Below, piece by piece: positions 28,400 to 37,871 of a stretch of 64,000 nucleotides of DNA. Within the stretch, counting starts at the first letter, position 1, and each line of letters starts with the position of its first letter. Source of the DNA: Pseudomonadota bacterium (GTDB lineage: Bacteria > Pseudomonadota > Alphaproteobacteria > Rhizobiales > Xanthobacteraceae); contig JAFAGM010000059.1 in assembly GCA_023422775.1 (NCBI GenBank), positions 89,034 to 153,033 of the forward strand. Direction: 5' to 3'. Below the pieces are notes generated by a model. That model searched no databases and had not been told where the DNA came from. It was given only the letters and a program-made list of their open reading frames with translations. The position numbers were made by a program, and so were the translations under genes.

Positions 28400-28702
28400 A
28401 TGCAGAAGATCATCGAATTCCGCGACGCGGCGTCTCAAGCAGTAAGACCGCAAGCGACGCAGCCGCCCTCCGTCGCATCGATATCGGCGGTGGTCGACTC
28501 CCTGTCCCGCACGCTCGAATGTATCAAGTCGCTTTGCGCGACGGCCCCGAACGGGCCGGTCCGTGACAGGCTGGAAATCGAGCGGACCAATCTCGTCATC
28601 GGTCTCTTTGCCGCGCGGGTCGCGGAGATGCGCGTTTCCTCGGACGAGCCCGCGCCGAAGGCTTCGGCCGGTTCGAGCCTGCAGGTCGCCAATCGCCGCT
28701 GA
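28400..28702 (+). CDS. Hypothetical protein (100 aa)
   Basis: A 100-residue soluble protein of unknown role. It has an amphipathic middle (ISAVVDSLSRTLECIKSLC, then RLEIERTNLVIGLFAARVAEMR) that could form two helices, and a low-complexity tail. The ATG follows AAGGTAGAATGCAACG. It converges with the cupin gene, ending 13 bp before it. The 257 bp upstream (28143-28399) contain no gene I can support. Confidence 0.55.
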   Translation: MQKIIEFRDAASQAVRPQATQPPSVASISAVVDSLSRTLECIKSLCATAPNGPVRDRLEIERTNLVIGLFAARVAEMRVSSDEPAPKASAGSSLQVANRR

Positions 28703-28715
28703 CGGCGCGGTTTGC

Positions 28716-29249
28716 CTAACCCCCGGCGTGCTTCCACAGTCTGACCAGCGGGCCGCCTTCGCCGCGCACCGGGTCGGTCTTCGGCACCGCCACCAGCGGA
28801 ATCGTCTGCAACGCCTTTGCATGGTTTGCCGGCGTCGGCCGCGTGATTTCCATCTGCGGTCCCGGCGGATAGGCGCCGACCACGCAGAAATCGCTGCTCG
28901 CCGAGATCAATTGATGGCCGGTGCCCGCGGGCAGGATCGCTACGTCGCCGGCGGAGATATCGAGCGCCTTGCCGTGGTCGCCGCCGAACTGCACGCGCGC
29001 GTGCCCGCGGGCGACGCCGAGCGCTTCATGCACGGTCGAATGGTAATGCAGATAGTCGTAGACGCCGTTGCGCCACATCGCGCCCCAGCCATTGGCGCCG
29101 AACAGATCCTCGATGGTTTTTTCGGGATGATCGTTCGCGACGTTCACTGCGCTCCTGTAGACCAGAAACGGATTCGGGTTGTTGGGAACGAGGCCGTCGT
29201 CGGCGAAGATGAAGGTGAGCGGTTCGATTTCGGTGCGAACGACTGACAT
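28716..29249 (-). CDS. Cupin domain protein
   Basis: A 177-residue single-domain cupin of the YjlB type. The first metal motif is YLHYHSTVHEALGVARGHARVQFGG, with paired histidines and glutamate, and the second is GDVAILPAGTGHQL. ATG 29249 follows ACGGAGACACAC and gives MSVVRTEIEPLTFIF; upstream sequence is a repeat, so longer starts are unlikely. The enzyme or sensor role of YjlB proteins is not known. Confidence 0.85.
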   Translation of the reverse strand: MSVVRTEIEPLTFIFADDGLVPNNPNPFLVYRSAVNVANDHPEKTIEDLFGANGWGAMWRNGVYDYLHYHSTVHEALGVARGHARVQFGGDHGKALDISAGDVAILPAGTGHQLISASSDFCVVGAYPPGPQMEITRPTPANHAKALQTIPLVAVPKTDPVRGEGGPLVRLWKHAGG

Positions 29250-29268
29250 GTGTGTCTCCGTCATCAAA

Positions 29269-29366
29269 CCCTCATGGTGAGGAGGCGCGGAGCGCCGTCT
29301 CGAACCATAGGCCCCACCGGTGCCATTCATCCTTCGAGACGCCGCTACGCGGCTCCTCAGGATGAG
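29269..29366. repeat. Intergenic repeat, family F
   Basis: CCTCATGGTGAGGAGGCGCG with GCGGCTCCTCAGGATGAG forms an imperfect inverted repeat, with inner GTCTCGAACCAT and CATCCTTCGAGACG. This motif is frequent between genes of Bradyrhizobium-type genomes. It lies between the cupin and thioesterase genes. Confidence 0.75.
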
Positions 29367-29420
29367 CTCTGGCGCTTTGCCCACCCTGCAAGCTTACACC
29401 ATCAAACCTTGCTTTGCCGC

Positions 29421-29921
29421 TCACGTTCCTTTTGGAATCTCGAACACCAGGCAGGTCGTGGTGGCGTGTGCGAGCAGGCGGCCGTTGGCGTCGGTGATGC
29501 GCGCCTCGGCCGTGGCGGCGCGGCGGCCGACGCTGAAGGTCTTGCCCTCGGTCCGCACCGGGCCGGTATCCTGGCTCATGCCCCTGATGAAGGAGATCTT
29601 GAATTCGAGCGTGGTGTAACCGGTGCCGGCGGGAAGCGTGGTCTGAACGGCGAGCCCCATCGCGGAATCCAGCAGGATCGCGGCGTAGCCGCCATGCACC
29701 GAGCCGATCGGGTTGTAGTGCCTAAAGCCAGGCACGCTGTGGAACACGACGTGGCCGTGCTCGGCGGTGGAATCGAACGGCTCCACGGTCTGCATGATCG
29801 GCGGAGACGGAAGTTTGCCCTCGAAGATGCCGCGGACGAAGTCGAGCCCCGTCATCGACGCCATCACCTGCGTCGGCGTCACGCCGTATTCGACCTTGGG
29901 GGAGGTGGCGTTATCTTCCAT
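29421..29921 (-). CDS. PaaI-type hotdog thioesterase
   Basis: A 166-residue hotdog-fold protein. IGSVHGGYAAILLDSAMGLAVQ carries the Hx(G)GY substrate segment, followed by TTLEFKISFIRGM. Family members cleave acyl- or phenylacetyl-CoA esters. ATG 29921 follows AGGACGCC; ATG 29939 is also possible. Substrate not evident. Confidence 0.85.
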   Translation of the reverse strand: MEDNATSPKVEYGVTPTQVMASMTGLDFVRGIFEGKLPSPPIMQTVEPFDSTAEHGHVVFHSVPGFRHYNPIGSVHGGYAAILLDSAMGLAVQTTLPAGTGYTTLEFKISFIRGMSQDTGPVRTEGKTFSVGRRAATAEARITDANGRLLAHATTTCLVFEIPKGT

Positions 29922-29952
29922 GGGGCGTCCTGCTGTCATCACAATTGCCATC

Positions 29953-30036
29953 CGTCATTGCGAGCGAAGCGAAGCAATCCATCGCGCCGCAAGCGGATGA
30001 CTGGATTGCTTCGTCGCTTCGCTCCCCGCAATGACG
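29953..30036. repeat. Palindromic intergenic repeat, family A copy 2
   Basis: Same arms as at 16213-16290, here imperfect (extra bases in the right arm). It lies between carA and the thioesterase gene. Confidence 0.85.
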
Positions 30037-30045
30037 GTTGGAGGC

Positions 30046-31236
30046 TTACGCCCGCTTGTTCGCCCGCATCAAATCCGCGAACCGCTTGAACAGATAGTGC
30101 GAGTCGCGCGGGCCGGGCGAGGCTTCCGGGTGGTACTGCACCGAGAACACCGGCTTGCCCTCGAGCTGGATACCGCAATTGGAGCCGTCGAACAGCGAGA
30201 CGTGGGTCTGCGTCGCGCCCTTCGGCAGCGTCGCCTGGTCCACCGCAAAACCATGGTTCATCGACGTGATCTCAACCTTGCCGGTGGTCTCGTCCCTGAC
30301 CGGATGGTTGGCGCCATGGTGGCCCTGATGCATCTTCATGGTCTTGGCGCCGACGGCGAGGCCCAGCATCTGGTGGCCGAGACAGATGCCGAAGGTCGGC
30401 GTCCCCGAGGAAATCACCTGCTGGATCACCGGCACGGCATATTTGCCGGTCTCGGCCGGATCGCCGGGGCCGTTGGAAAGAAACACGCCGTCCGGCTTCA
30501 TCGCCAGGATGTCTTCGGCCGAGGTCGTCGCCGGCACCACCGTGACCTTGCAGCCCTCGCCGGCGAGCAGCCGCAGGATGTTGCGCTTGATGCCGTAGTC
30601 GATTGCGACCACGTTGAATTCAGGCTCGGACTGGCGGCCAAAACCCTTTTCCCAGGACCACGGCGTCTCGTCCCAGGTGAAGCGCTGGGCCGACGTCACC
30701 ATCGGCACCAGGTCCATGCCTTCGAGGCCGGGCCATTCGCGCGCCTCTTCCTTCAGGCCATGCAGGTCGAACTCGCCGTTTCGCGAATGCGCGATCACGG
30801 CGTTCGGCATGCCCTTGCTGCGGATCAGCGCGGTCAGCGCGCGGGTGTCGATGCCGGAGAGGCCGATGATGCCGCGCGCCTTCAGCCACTGGTCGAGATG
30901 TTTGGTGGCGCGGTAGTTCGAGGGATCTGATATCGCCGAGCGCAGGATCACGCCGCGCGCGCCCGGCGTCGCCGCCATGTTCACCGTCTCGATGTCTTCG
31001 TCGTTGGTGCCGACGTTGCCGATATGCGGGAAAGTGAAGGTGATGAGCTGACCAGCATAGGAGGGATCGGTGAGGATCTCCTCGTAGCCGGTCATCGCGG
31101 TGTTGAAGCAGACCTCGCCGACGGCATGGCCTTCCGCGCCGAGGCCAAATCCTTCCAGCACGGTGCCATCGGCAAGCACGAGGAGCGCGGTCGGTTTGTG
31201 GTCCGGCCAGGCTGAAGCATTTTCAGATGTTGTCAT
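30046..31236 (-). CDS. carA: Carbamoyl-phosphate synthase small subunit
   Basis: A 396-residue glutamine amidotransferase subunit that feeds ammonia to CarB. The N-terminal CPSase domain begins ALLVLADGTVLEGFGLGAEG; the C-terminal class I GATase has the nucleophile C285 in GICLGHQML and the His/Glu of QYHPEASPGP. The length is usual. It is divergent from the yqeY-type gene across 232 bp. Confidence 0.97.
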   Translation of the reverse strand: MTTSENASAWPDHKPTALLVLADGTVLEGFGLGAEGHAVGEVCFNTAMTGYEEILTDPSYAGQLITFTFPHIGNVGTNDEDIETVNMAATPGARGVILRSAISDPSNYRATKHLDQWLKARGIIGLSGIDTRALTALIRSKGMPNAVIAHSRNGEFDLHGLKEEAREWPGLEGMDLVPMVTSAQRFTWDETPWSWEKGFGRQSEPEFNVVAIDYGIKRNILRLLAGEGCKVTVVPATTSAEDILAMKPDGVFLSNGPGDPAETGKYAVPVIQQVISSGTPTFGICLGHQMLGLAVGAKTMKMHQGHHGANHPVRDETTGKVEITSMNHGFAVDQATLPKGATQTHVSLFDGSNCGIQLEGKPVFSVQYHPEASPGPRDSHYLFKRFADLMRANKRA

Positions 31237-31468
31237 GAGCGCACTTCATAGTCCGCCCATCCCCGCGCGTCAAAGCCGGAAAATGGCGGATTCACATGCG
31301 TTGCCGCATAATTGGTGGCCTTTTCCGGAATTTCAGCCCGTTGCTCGGGCTTTTGACCGGATCCGCCGGGAATCCCGAGGTTCTGCCTCCGGGGACGGAC
31401 AAGGCTTTGGTTGTTCTTGGGCGACGAACGGCCTAGATCAGGTTCCTTGCATCCAAAGAGGTAAGGCC

Positions 31469-31924
31469 ATGCTGCGCGACGACATCAACAATGCGGTCAA
31501 GGACGCCATGAAGGCCAGGGAAGAGCGCAAGCTCTCCACGCTGCGCATGGTCAATTCGACCATCAAGAACGCCGATATCGCCGCGCGCGGGGAGGGCAAG
31601 CCCCCGCTGTCGGACGCCGATCTGCTTGCGCTGTTCCAGAAGATGATCAAGCAGCGCCAGGAGTCCGTCGAGCTCTACGACAAGGGCGGCCGCGCCGAGC
31701 TTGCCGCGCAGGAGCGCGAGGAGATCGCGATCATTTCGGCCTATTTGCCGAAGCAGATGTCGGACGACGAGGTGAAGGCTGCGATATCGGCCGCGATCGC
31801 CGAGACCGGCGCCGCCGGGATGAAGGACATGGGCAAGGTGATCGGCGTGCTGCGCGCAAAATTCGCCGGGCAGATGGATTTCGGCAAGGCCAGCGGCATG
31901 GTGAAGGCGGCGCTGTCGGGCTGA
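31469..31924 (+). CDS. GatB/YqeY domain protein
   Basis: A 151-residue YqeY protein: helical N-terminal half (MLRDDINNAVKDAMKAREER, LSTLRMVNSTIKNADI) and a C-terminal GatB-like tail ending FGKASGMVKAALSG. The tail matches the domain of GatB that grips tRNA in glutamine amidation, but a stand-alone role is unclear. ATG 31469 follows AGAGGTAAGGCC. It is often beside carA in alphaproteobacteria and next to dnaG in others. Confidence 0.9.
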   Translation: MLRDDINNAVKDAMKAREERKLSTLRMVNSTIKNADIAARGEGKPPLSDADLLALFQKMIKQRQESVELYDKGGRAELAAQEREEIAIISAYLPKQMSDDEVKAAISAAIAETGAAGMKDMGKVIGVLRAKFAGQMDFGKASGMVKAALSG

Positions 31925-31933
31925 TCCCGACCG

Positions 31934-32671
31934 CTACCGGCCCTGCGAACGCGTGAAGGGTACGAAGCGCACGGGAGCCACCGCGCGGATTGTCGTCTTG
32001 TCGGCGGCGATTTTCTCGACGACCGTGAGCTGCTGGGCGCCGTAATCGGCTCCCACCGGCATCACGAGCCGGCCGCCTACCTTGATCTGCTCGATCAGCG
32101 GCGGCGGTATCTGCCCGAGCGCGGCGGTCACCACGATGGCGTCAAAGGGACCGCAGTCGGGCCAGCCGGCAAAGCCGTCGCCAAGCTTGACGCTCACATT
32201 GTCGTATCCGAGATCCCTGAGTGCCTTTGTGGCGCTCTCGGCCAGTTGCGGGACAATCTCGATGGTGCAGACCTTTCGCGCCAGGCGCGCGAGGACCGCG
32301 GCCTGGTAGCCGGAACCGGTACCGATCTCGAGCACGACATGGTCAGGCGCAACCTCGGCCAACTGCGTCATCAAGGCCACGATGAACGGCTGCGATATGG
32401 TCTGGCCAAGGCCGATCGGAAGCGGCGTATCCGCGTATGCGATCGAGCAGGATCGCTCGGGAATGAACAAATGGCGCTTCGTTTGCCCCATGGCGTCGAG
32501 GACCCGTTGCGAAAAGCCGTGTTGTCCCAAGACCCCGGGGCGTGAACGGGCGTAGTCCTTGATGGTTTCGACCATCGCAGCGCGTTCGCGAACGCATCGG
32601 GCGTCCTCCTGCGCGGTCGCGTCCCGTGCGCCGGCGGCCATGGAAAGCACCAGCATCAGCAAGGTCTTCAT
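31934..32671 (-). CDS. Exported protein-L-isoaspartate methyltransferase-like protein
   Basis: A 245-residue Pcm-type methyltransferase with a signal peptide (MKTLLMLVLSMAAGARDATA), so it probably acts in the periplasm, unlike cytosolic Pcm. Motif I is VVLEIGTGSGYQAAVLARLA, the isoaspartyl-specific block is DTPLPIGLGQTISQPFIVAL, and KVGGRLVMPVG follows. ATG 32671 follows GGGAGACCGCAATC; the frame is open further but without a family start. It would repair isoaspartyl damage in envelope proteins. Confidence 0.85.
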   Translation of the reverse strand: MKTLLMLVLSMAAGARDATAQEDARCVRERAAMVETIKDYARSRPGVLGQHGFSQRVLDAMGQTKRHLFIPERSCSIAYADTPLPIGLGQTISQPFIVALMTQLAEVAPDHVVLEIGTGSGYQAAVLARLARKVCTIEIVPQLAESATKALRDLGYDNVSVKLGDGFAGWPDCGPFDAIVVTAALGQIPPPLIEQIKVGGRLVMPVGADYGAQQLTVVEKIAADKTTIRAVAPVRFVPFTRSQGR

Positions 32672-32876
32672 GATTGCGGTCTCCCGCCGGTCAACGATCC
32701 GCGTCGACCGCTTGAGCGCAACGGGTAGATTCGACCGGTCGACCGAATGTGCTCCACCAGGTCTTGATACCATGGCCCCACAGACGCTGACGGATAATTT
32801 TCCCCGGGAACCTTTCCGCTGACGCAACATCCAACGGGTACAAGCTCGGTTGGCAATGTCGTGGAAGGGCAACTCG

Positions 32877-33494
32877 ATGAGTCCGAACATACGTGCACTG
32901 GATCGCGCGCGAGCGTCACGGTCCGAGGTCCAAAGGCCAGCCAGGGCCGAGGTCGAGGCGGCGGTACGCACCATCATCCGGTGGACCGGCGAGGATCCCG
33001 ACCGGGACGGCCTCACCGAGACGCCGGCGCGTGTGACCCGTTCGTTCGAGGAATTCTTCGCAGGCTATGCTCAGGACCCCGTTGAAATCCTGCGGAAGAC
33101 CTTCGAGGAGATCGAAGGCTATGACGAGATGATCGTGCTGCGCGGCATCCGCTTCGAGAGCCATTGCGAACATCACATGGCGCCGATCATCGGCCAGGCC
33201 TGGGTGGCCTACATTCCAAATGGCCGCGTGGTCGGCATCAGCAAGCTGGCGCGTGTGGTCGACGTCTTTGCCCGGCGCCTGCAGATTCAGGAAAAGATGA
33301 CGGCGCAGATCGCCAACACCATCAACGACGTGCTGGAACCGCAGGGCGTCGGCGTCATTATCAAGGCGTCGCACCACTGCATGACGACGCGCGGCGTGCA
33401 CAAGCCGGACACCGACCTCGTGACCAGCCGCATGCTGGGATGCTTTCGCGACAACGCGTTGACCCGTCAGGAATTTCTGGGAATGGCGACGTAA
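32877..33494 (+). CDS. folE: GTP cyclohydrolase I
   Basis: A 205-residue type I enzyme making dihydroneopterin triphosphate, the first step to folate. The zinc residues lie in SHCEHHMAP and SHHCMTTRG, and GVHKPDTDLVTSRMLGCF ends the active site. ATG 32877 follows GGAAGGGC; an earlier TTG and ATG give a longer form. It sits 22 bp before a Rieske/FAD reductase gene, an unusual neighbour for folE, so this may be a second copy with a special role. Confidence 0.93.
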   Translation: MSPNIRALDRARASRSEVQRPARAEVEAAVRTIIRWTGEDPDRDGLTETPARVTRSFEEFFAGYAQDPVEILRKTFEEIEGYDEMIVLRGIRFESHCEHHMAPIIGQAWVAYIPNGRVVGISKLARVVDVFARRLQIQEKMTAQIANTINDVLEPQGVGVIIKASHHCMTTRGVHKPDTDLVTSRMLGCFRDNALTRQEFLGMAT

Positions 33495-33516
33495 CCTGAC
33501 GCGAGCGGAGGATGAG

Positions 33517-35043
33517 ATGGCCGATCAGCAAGCGCCACCCGCCGGTCCCGATCTATCGAGGGGCATTCCCACTTCCGAATTCGCCGGCCAGACGTTGATC
33601 GGCCACGTCGGCGATGATGAAGTCCTGCTGGTGCGTTCGGGCCCGGAGATCTTTGCGATCGGCGCGCATTGCAGCCATTACCACGGGCCGCTCGCCGAAG
33701 GCCTCGTGACCGGCGAGGACATCCGCTGTCCCTGGCATCATGCCTGTTTCGACTTGCGCACCGGCGAGGCGACGAGGGCGCCGGCGCTCAGTCCGATCGC
33801 GGTCTGGAAGGTCGAGCAGGAAGGCGACCGCATCTTCGTTCGTGAAAAGCATGAACAGCAAAGGCGGGAGGCGAGGGACGCCACCGATGCGCCTGCCAGG
33901 ATCGTGATCGTCGGCGGCGGTGCGGCCGGCTTTGCCGCGGCCGAGATGCTGCGGCGGCAGGATTTTCGCGGCAGCATCGTGATGCTGAGCAACGAGGCGG
34001 CGGCGCCGGTGGACCGGCCGAACCTGTCCAAGGATTACCTCGCCGGCAGCGCGCCGGAGGACTGGCTGCCGCTGCGGCCGAATGATTTCTACAGCGAGGC
34101 GAAGATCGACCTCCGGCTCGAGACCGAGGTTGCGTCCATCGACGCAAGGGCCCGCCATGTCGTCACATCGGGCGGCGAGACCATCCCCTACGACCGCCTG
34201 CTGCTGGCGACCGGCGCGGAACCGGTGCGCCTGCCGATACCGGGTGTGGACCAGCCCCACGTCCACGTGCTGCGTTCGCTGGCGGATTCCCGCACGATCA
34301 TCGCATTGGCCGATGGCGCCCGGCGGGCGGTCGTGATCGGAGCGAGTTTCATCGGGCTGGAGGCCGCAGCGTGGCTGCGGGCCAGAAATATCGAGGTGCA
34401 TGTCGTCGGGCTCGAGCAGCGGCCGATGGAGCGCGTGCTGGGACCCGAGATGGGTGATTTCATTCGTGCCCTGCATGAAGAGCACGGCGTCATCTTTCAT
34501 CTCGGCGACACCGTCACCGCCATCGACGGCAAACGCGCGACGCTGAAAAGCGGCGGCGAGATCGAAGCCGATGTCGTGGTGATCGGCGTCGGGGTGCGTC
34601 CACGCCTTGGATTGGCCGAGAAGGCGGGGCTTGCGATCGACCGCGGCGTCACCGTCGATAGCTACCTGGAAACCAGCGTGCCCGGCATCTACGCCGCGGG
34701 CGATATCGCGCGCTGGCCCGATCCGCATTCCGGCGAAAACATCCGCGTCGAGCATTGGGTGGTGGCCGAACGTCAGGGACAGACCGCCGCGCGAAACATG
34801 CTCGGGCAAAACGAACGCTTCGACGCCGTGCCGTTCTTCTGGAGCCAGCACTACGACGTGCCGGTCAACTATGTCGGCCACGCCGAGAAATGGGACGAGA
34901 TCGTTGTCGATGGCGACATCGCCGGCAGAGATTGCCTGCTGCAATACAAGCGCGGCGGCCGTGTGCTCGCCGTCGCCTCGATCTATCGGGACGTCGCCAG
35001 CCTCGAGGCCGAACTTGCGATGGAGACCGAGCTGTTGTTCTAG
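33517..35043 (+). CDS. Rieske-FAD fusion reductase (AIF-like)
   Basis: A 508-residue fusion. The N-terminal Rieske [2Fe-2S] domain has CSHYHGPL (C52, H54) and CPWHHACF (C71, H74). A linker of charged residues leads to a FAD/NADH disulfide-type reductase with VGGGAAG (about 132-138), a second GXG-type site VVIGASFIGLEAAAWL and VPGIYAAGDIARWPD at the FAD tail. Such proteins pass electrons between NADH, FAD and an iron-sulfur centre; partner unknown. It follows folE by 22 bp. Confidence 0.9.
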   Translation: MADQQAPPAGPDLSRGIPTSEFAGQTLIGHVGDDEVLLVRSGPEIFAIGAHCSHYHGPLAEGLVTGEDIRCPWHHACFDLRTGEATRAPALSPIAVWKVEQEGDRIFVREKHEQQRREARDATDAPARIVIVGGGAAGFAAAEMLRRQDFRGSIVMLSNEAAAPVDRPNLSKDYLAGSAPEDWLPLRPNDFYSEAKIDLRLETEVASIDARARHVVTSGGETIPYDRLLLATGAEPVRLPIPGVDQPHVHVLRSLADSRTIIALADGARRAVVIGASFIGLEAAAWLRARNIEVHVVGLEQRPMERVLGPEMGDFIRALHEEHGVIFHLGDTVTAIDGKRATLKSGGEIEADVVVIGVGVRPRLGLAEKAGLAIDRGVTVDSYLETSVPGIYAAGDIARWPDPHSGENIRVEHWVVAERQGQTAARNMLGQNERFDAVPFFWSQHYDVPVNYVGHAEKWDEIVVDGDIAGRDCLLQYKRGGRVLAVASIYRDVASLEAELAMETELLF

Positions 35044-35068
35044 GCCTGGGGCACAAAATGTCTCTCCA

Positions 35069-35197
35069 CGTCATGCCCGGCCTTGTGCCGGGCATCCACG
35101 TCTTTAAACTTGCAGCAAAGCAAGAACGTGGATGGCCGGGAGCGCAGACAGGTGTTCGCAGTCTGCGCAAAGCAGACTACCATGCCCGGCCATGACG
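35069..35197. repeat. Palindromic intergenic repeat, family B copy 1
   Basis: Starts CGTCATGCCCGGCC and ends CATGCCCGGCCATGACG, with inner ATCCACGTCTT and AACGTGGAT arms. Other copies are at 54784-54866 and 62693-62791. The next gene's nearest alternative ATG (35192) falls inside it. Confidence 0.82.
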
Positions 35198-35218
35198 AAG
35201 GACGGATACACCAGGGCC

Positions 35219-36829
35219 ATGCTGACCGAAGCCGCAACCTACGACGAACTCTATCGCAACTTTCGCTGGGATATTCCCGCCCGCTTCAACATGGCGATCG
35301 CTTGCTGCGATCGTCATGCCGACGGAACGGGCCGGCTGGCGCTGACCTATGTCGATGAGGACGGCGCGACCTCGCGCACCTCGTTCGACGAGGTCGCGGA
35401 GATGTCGCGTCGGTTTGCCAATGTGCTCAAGGCCGATGGCCTCGTCCCCGGCGACCGCGTCGCGGTGTTCCTTTCGCAGTCGCTGGAATTGCCGATCGCG
35501 CATTTCGCGGCGTTCCGTTCCGGGATGATCTCGATTCCGCTGTTCGCGCTGTTCGGCGAGGATGCGCTGGAATTCCGTCTGTCGAATTCGGAAGCGAAGG
35601 CCATCGTCACCGACGAGAGCGGCTGGGAAAAGCTCGCGAAGATCCGCGACCGCCTTCCGGCGCTGGAGCATGTCTATGTCATCGGGGACAAGGCGCCCGA
35701 AGGCACCAGGCCGTTCTGGCCGACGCTGAAAGCCGCGTCGCCGGACTTTGTTACCGTCGATACTTCGTGCGACGATCCCGCCTTGATCATCTACACCTCA
35801 GGCACGACCGGAAATCCAAAAGGCGCGCTGCACGCCCATCGCGTCGTGCTCGGCCATCTGCCCAATGTCGAGATGTGCCACAACTTTCTGCCGCGCCCTG
35901 GCGACCTGATGTGGACTCCGGCGGACTGGGCCTGGATCGGCGGGCTCATCAACGGCCTGTTCGCGTTCTGGTATCACGGCATCCCCATGGTCGGGCATCG
36001 TGCGCGAAAATTCGAACCGCAGGCGGCGATGACGATGATGGCCGACCTCGGCATACGCAACGTGTTCCTGCCGCCGACCGCGCTGAAGCTGATGCGGCAG
36101 GCGGGCGTGAAGAATCCCGGCTTGAAGCTGCGCAGCATCTTCACCGGCGGTGAATCGCTCGGCGGCGAATTGCACGGCTGGGTGCGTGAAACCTTCGGTA
36201 TCGACGCGCACGAGGTATTCGGCCAGACCGAGTGCAACCTCGTGATCGGCAGCAACTCCAATCTGTTTCCGATCCGCGCCGGTTCGATGGGCAAGGCGAC
36301 GCCTGGTTTCGACGTCCGCGTCGTCAACGACAAGGGCGAGGAACTGCCGCGCGGACAGCGCGGCATCATCGGCGTGCGCCAGCCGTGCCCCTGTACCATG
36401 ATCGAGTACTGGAAGAATCCGGAAGCGACCGCGAAGAAATACGCCGGCGAGTTTCTCCTGACGGGCGACCTCGGCTTCCAGGATGAGGACGGCTATTTCT
36501 GGTACGTCAGCCGCGAGGACGACGTCATCACCACGGCCGGCTATCGTGTCGGCCCGGCGGAGATCGAACACACGTTGATGAAGCATCCGGCGGTGGCGAT
36601 GTCGGCCGTGGTCGGCATCCCCGATCCGATCCGCACCGAATCCATCAAGGCCTGGATCGTGCTGCGCCCGGGCTTTGCGGCGAGCGATGCGCTGGCGCGC
36701 GAGATCCAGGAATTCGTCAAGGTGCAACTCGCCGCCCACGAATACCCTCGCTTCGTCCAGTTCGCCGAGACGCTGCCGATGACCGCAACCGGCAAGGTGC
36801 TGCGACGGGAGTTGCGGGCGCTGGGGTAG
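35219..36829 (+). CDS. AMP-binding acyl-CoA synthetase
   Basis: A 536-residue ANL ligase that adenylates a carboxylic acid and joins it to CoA. The P-loop is IIYTSGTTGNPKGALHAH, the A5 region is FGQTECN, the hinge-type TGDLGFQDEDGYFWY is present, and the C-terminal lysine lies in TATGKVLRREL. It resembles medium-chain or AcsM-type enzymes. ATG 35219 gives MLTEAATYDELY; ATG 35192 lies in a repeat and lacks a ribosome site. Substrate not defined. Confidence 0.88.
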   Translation: MLTEAATYDELYRNFRWDIPARFNMAIACCDRHADGTGRLALTYVDEDGATSRTSFDEVAEMSRRFANVLKADGLVPGDRVAVFLSQSLELPIAHFAAFRSGMISIPLFALFGEDALEFRLSNSEAKAIVTDESGWEKLAKIRDRLPALEHVYVIGDKAPEGTRPFWPTLKAASPDFVTVDTSCDDPALIIYTSGTTGNPKGALHAHRVVLGHLPNVEMCHNFLPRPGDLMWTPADWAWIGGLINGLFAFWYHGIPMVGHRARKFEPQAAMTMMADLGIRNVFLPPTALKLMRQAGVKNPGLKLRSIFTGGESLGGELHGWVRETFGIDAHEVFGQTECNLVIGSNSNLFPIRAGSMGKATPGFDVRVVNDKGEELPRGQRGIIGVRQPCPCTMIEYWKNPEATAKKYAGEFLLTGDLGFQDEDGYFWYVSREDDVITTAGYRVGPAEIEHTLMKHPAVAMSAVVGIPDPIRTESIKAWIVLRPGFAASDALAREIQEFVKVQLAAHEYPRFVQFAETLPMTATGKVLRRELRALG

Positions 36830-36842
36830 GGGCGTCCATCGC

Positions 36843-36927
36843 CGTCATTCCTAGGAGCGTCAGCGACGAAGCAATCCACCTCTCCGCAAGCGGTGGAATG
36901 GATTGCTTCGCTGCGCTCGCAATGACG
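36843..36927. repeat. Palindromic intergenic repeat, family A copy 3
   Basis: Arms as at 16213 with a changed left arm (CGTCATTCCTAGGAGCG); right arm ends CGCAATGACG. Confidence 0.82.
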
Positions 36928-36966
36928 ACATCCGTTGGATGGATTCGCTACACTTCCGCTCGAAAA

Positions 36967-37871
36967 TCACCCCGCCTTCAGCAGCGCCGAGCGCAGTGCC
37001 GACGCGAGTTCGTGGCGGCGATAGGGCTTGTTCAATATCCGTACCTCCCGATCCATCCCGTCGAGCGCTTCGAGGGGATGCTCGGTGTGGCCGGAGGTCA
37101 GCAGGATCTTCAGACCGGGTCGCAGGCGCGCAGCCTCTTTCGCCAACTCGAGCCCGAACATGCCGCCGGGCATCACGACGTCCGAGAACATCAGATTGAT
37201 CTTCTCCGGCCCGCGCAGGATGTCGAGGGGGCGGCCGGTGCATTGCGGGTGACGATGACGCGGTAGCCAGCGCCTTCAATTCGCTCTCGACGTATTCGCG
37301 CACCATCGCGTTGTCTTCGACAGCGAGAATGGTCTCATTGGCCGCAGCCGTGGCGCGCTGGCGAGGCGAGCAGGATGAATTTCAACTGTCCGGATTCGGC
37401 GCGTACGGGGTAGGCGATCTGCAGCACGGATGTTCCCGTCAGCCGGCCGAATACGGGCTGCAGCGTGACGACGCCGTTCGCCGTCAGCGCCTGCCTGAAA
37501 TATTCGCGATCCCTGAGATCGAGGGTGCGGTCGGTGCGCAGCGAGTCGCAGAACAGGCCGCCGTCCGGCGTGATGGTCAGTATCCCGGTGAACTGCGTGT
37601 ATTCCTCGCGCACGGCGGACAGGAACGCCGAGCTGGCCGCCTTGTCATTGGTGTCGAGGTCGCGGGCGCGCGCCAGCCCGTAGTGAAGCTGGGCCGTGCC
37701 CTGGATCTTTTCATCGAGATCGCCTGAAATATCGTTTGCCGTGGCCGACAGGTTGACCAGCGCGGCGTCGATTTCGCTGGTGCGGTTGTGGATGAAGCGA
37801 ACCGCGACGAGGATCGCCGGCACCAGCATTGCCACGATAACGAGTATCAGCAGCCGGGTACGCAGGCTCAT
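36967..37871 (-). pseudogene. Decayed hybrid histidine kinase/response regulator
   Basis: The N-terminal part (37871 down to about 37360) encodes one membrane helix (LLILVIVAMLVPAILVAVRF) and a dCache-like sensor domain. It breaks off without HAMP, HisKA or ATPase regions, then continues in another frame as a receiver domain (NETILAVEDNAMVREYVESE, then LMFSDVVMPGGMFG, ILLTSGHTEHP, NKPYRRHELASALR). At least two small indels (near 37252 and 37220) shift the frame inside the receiver. The kinase core seems to have been deleted, joining sensor to receiver. Confidence 0.75.
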
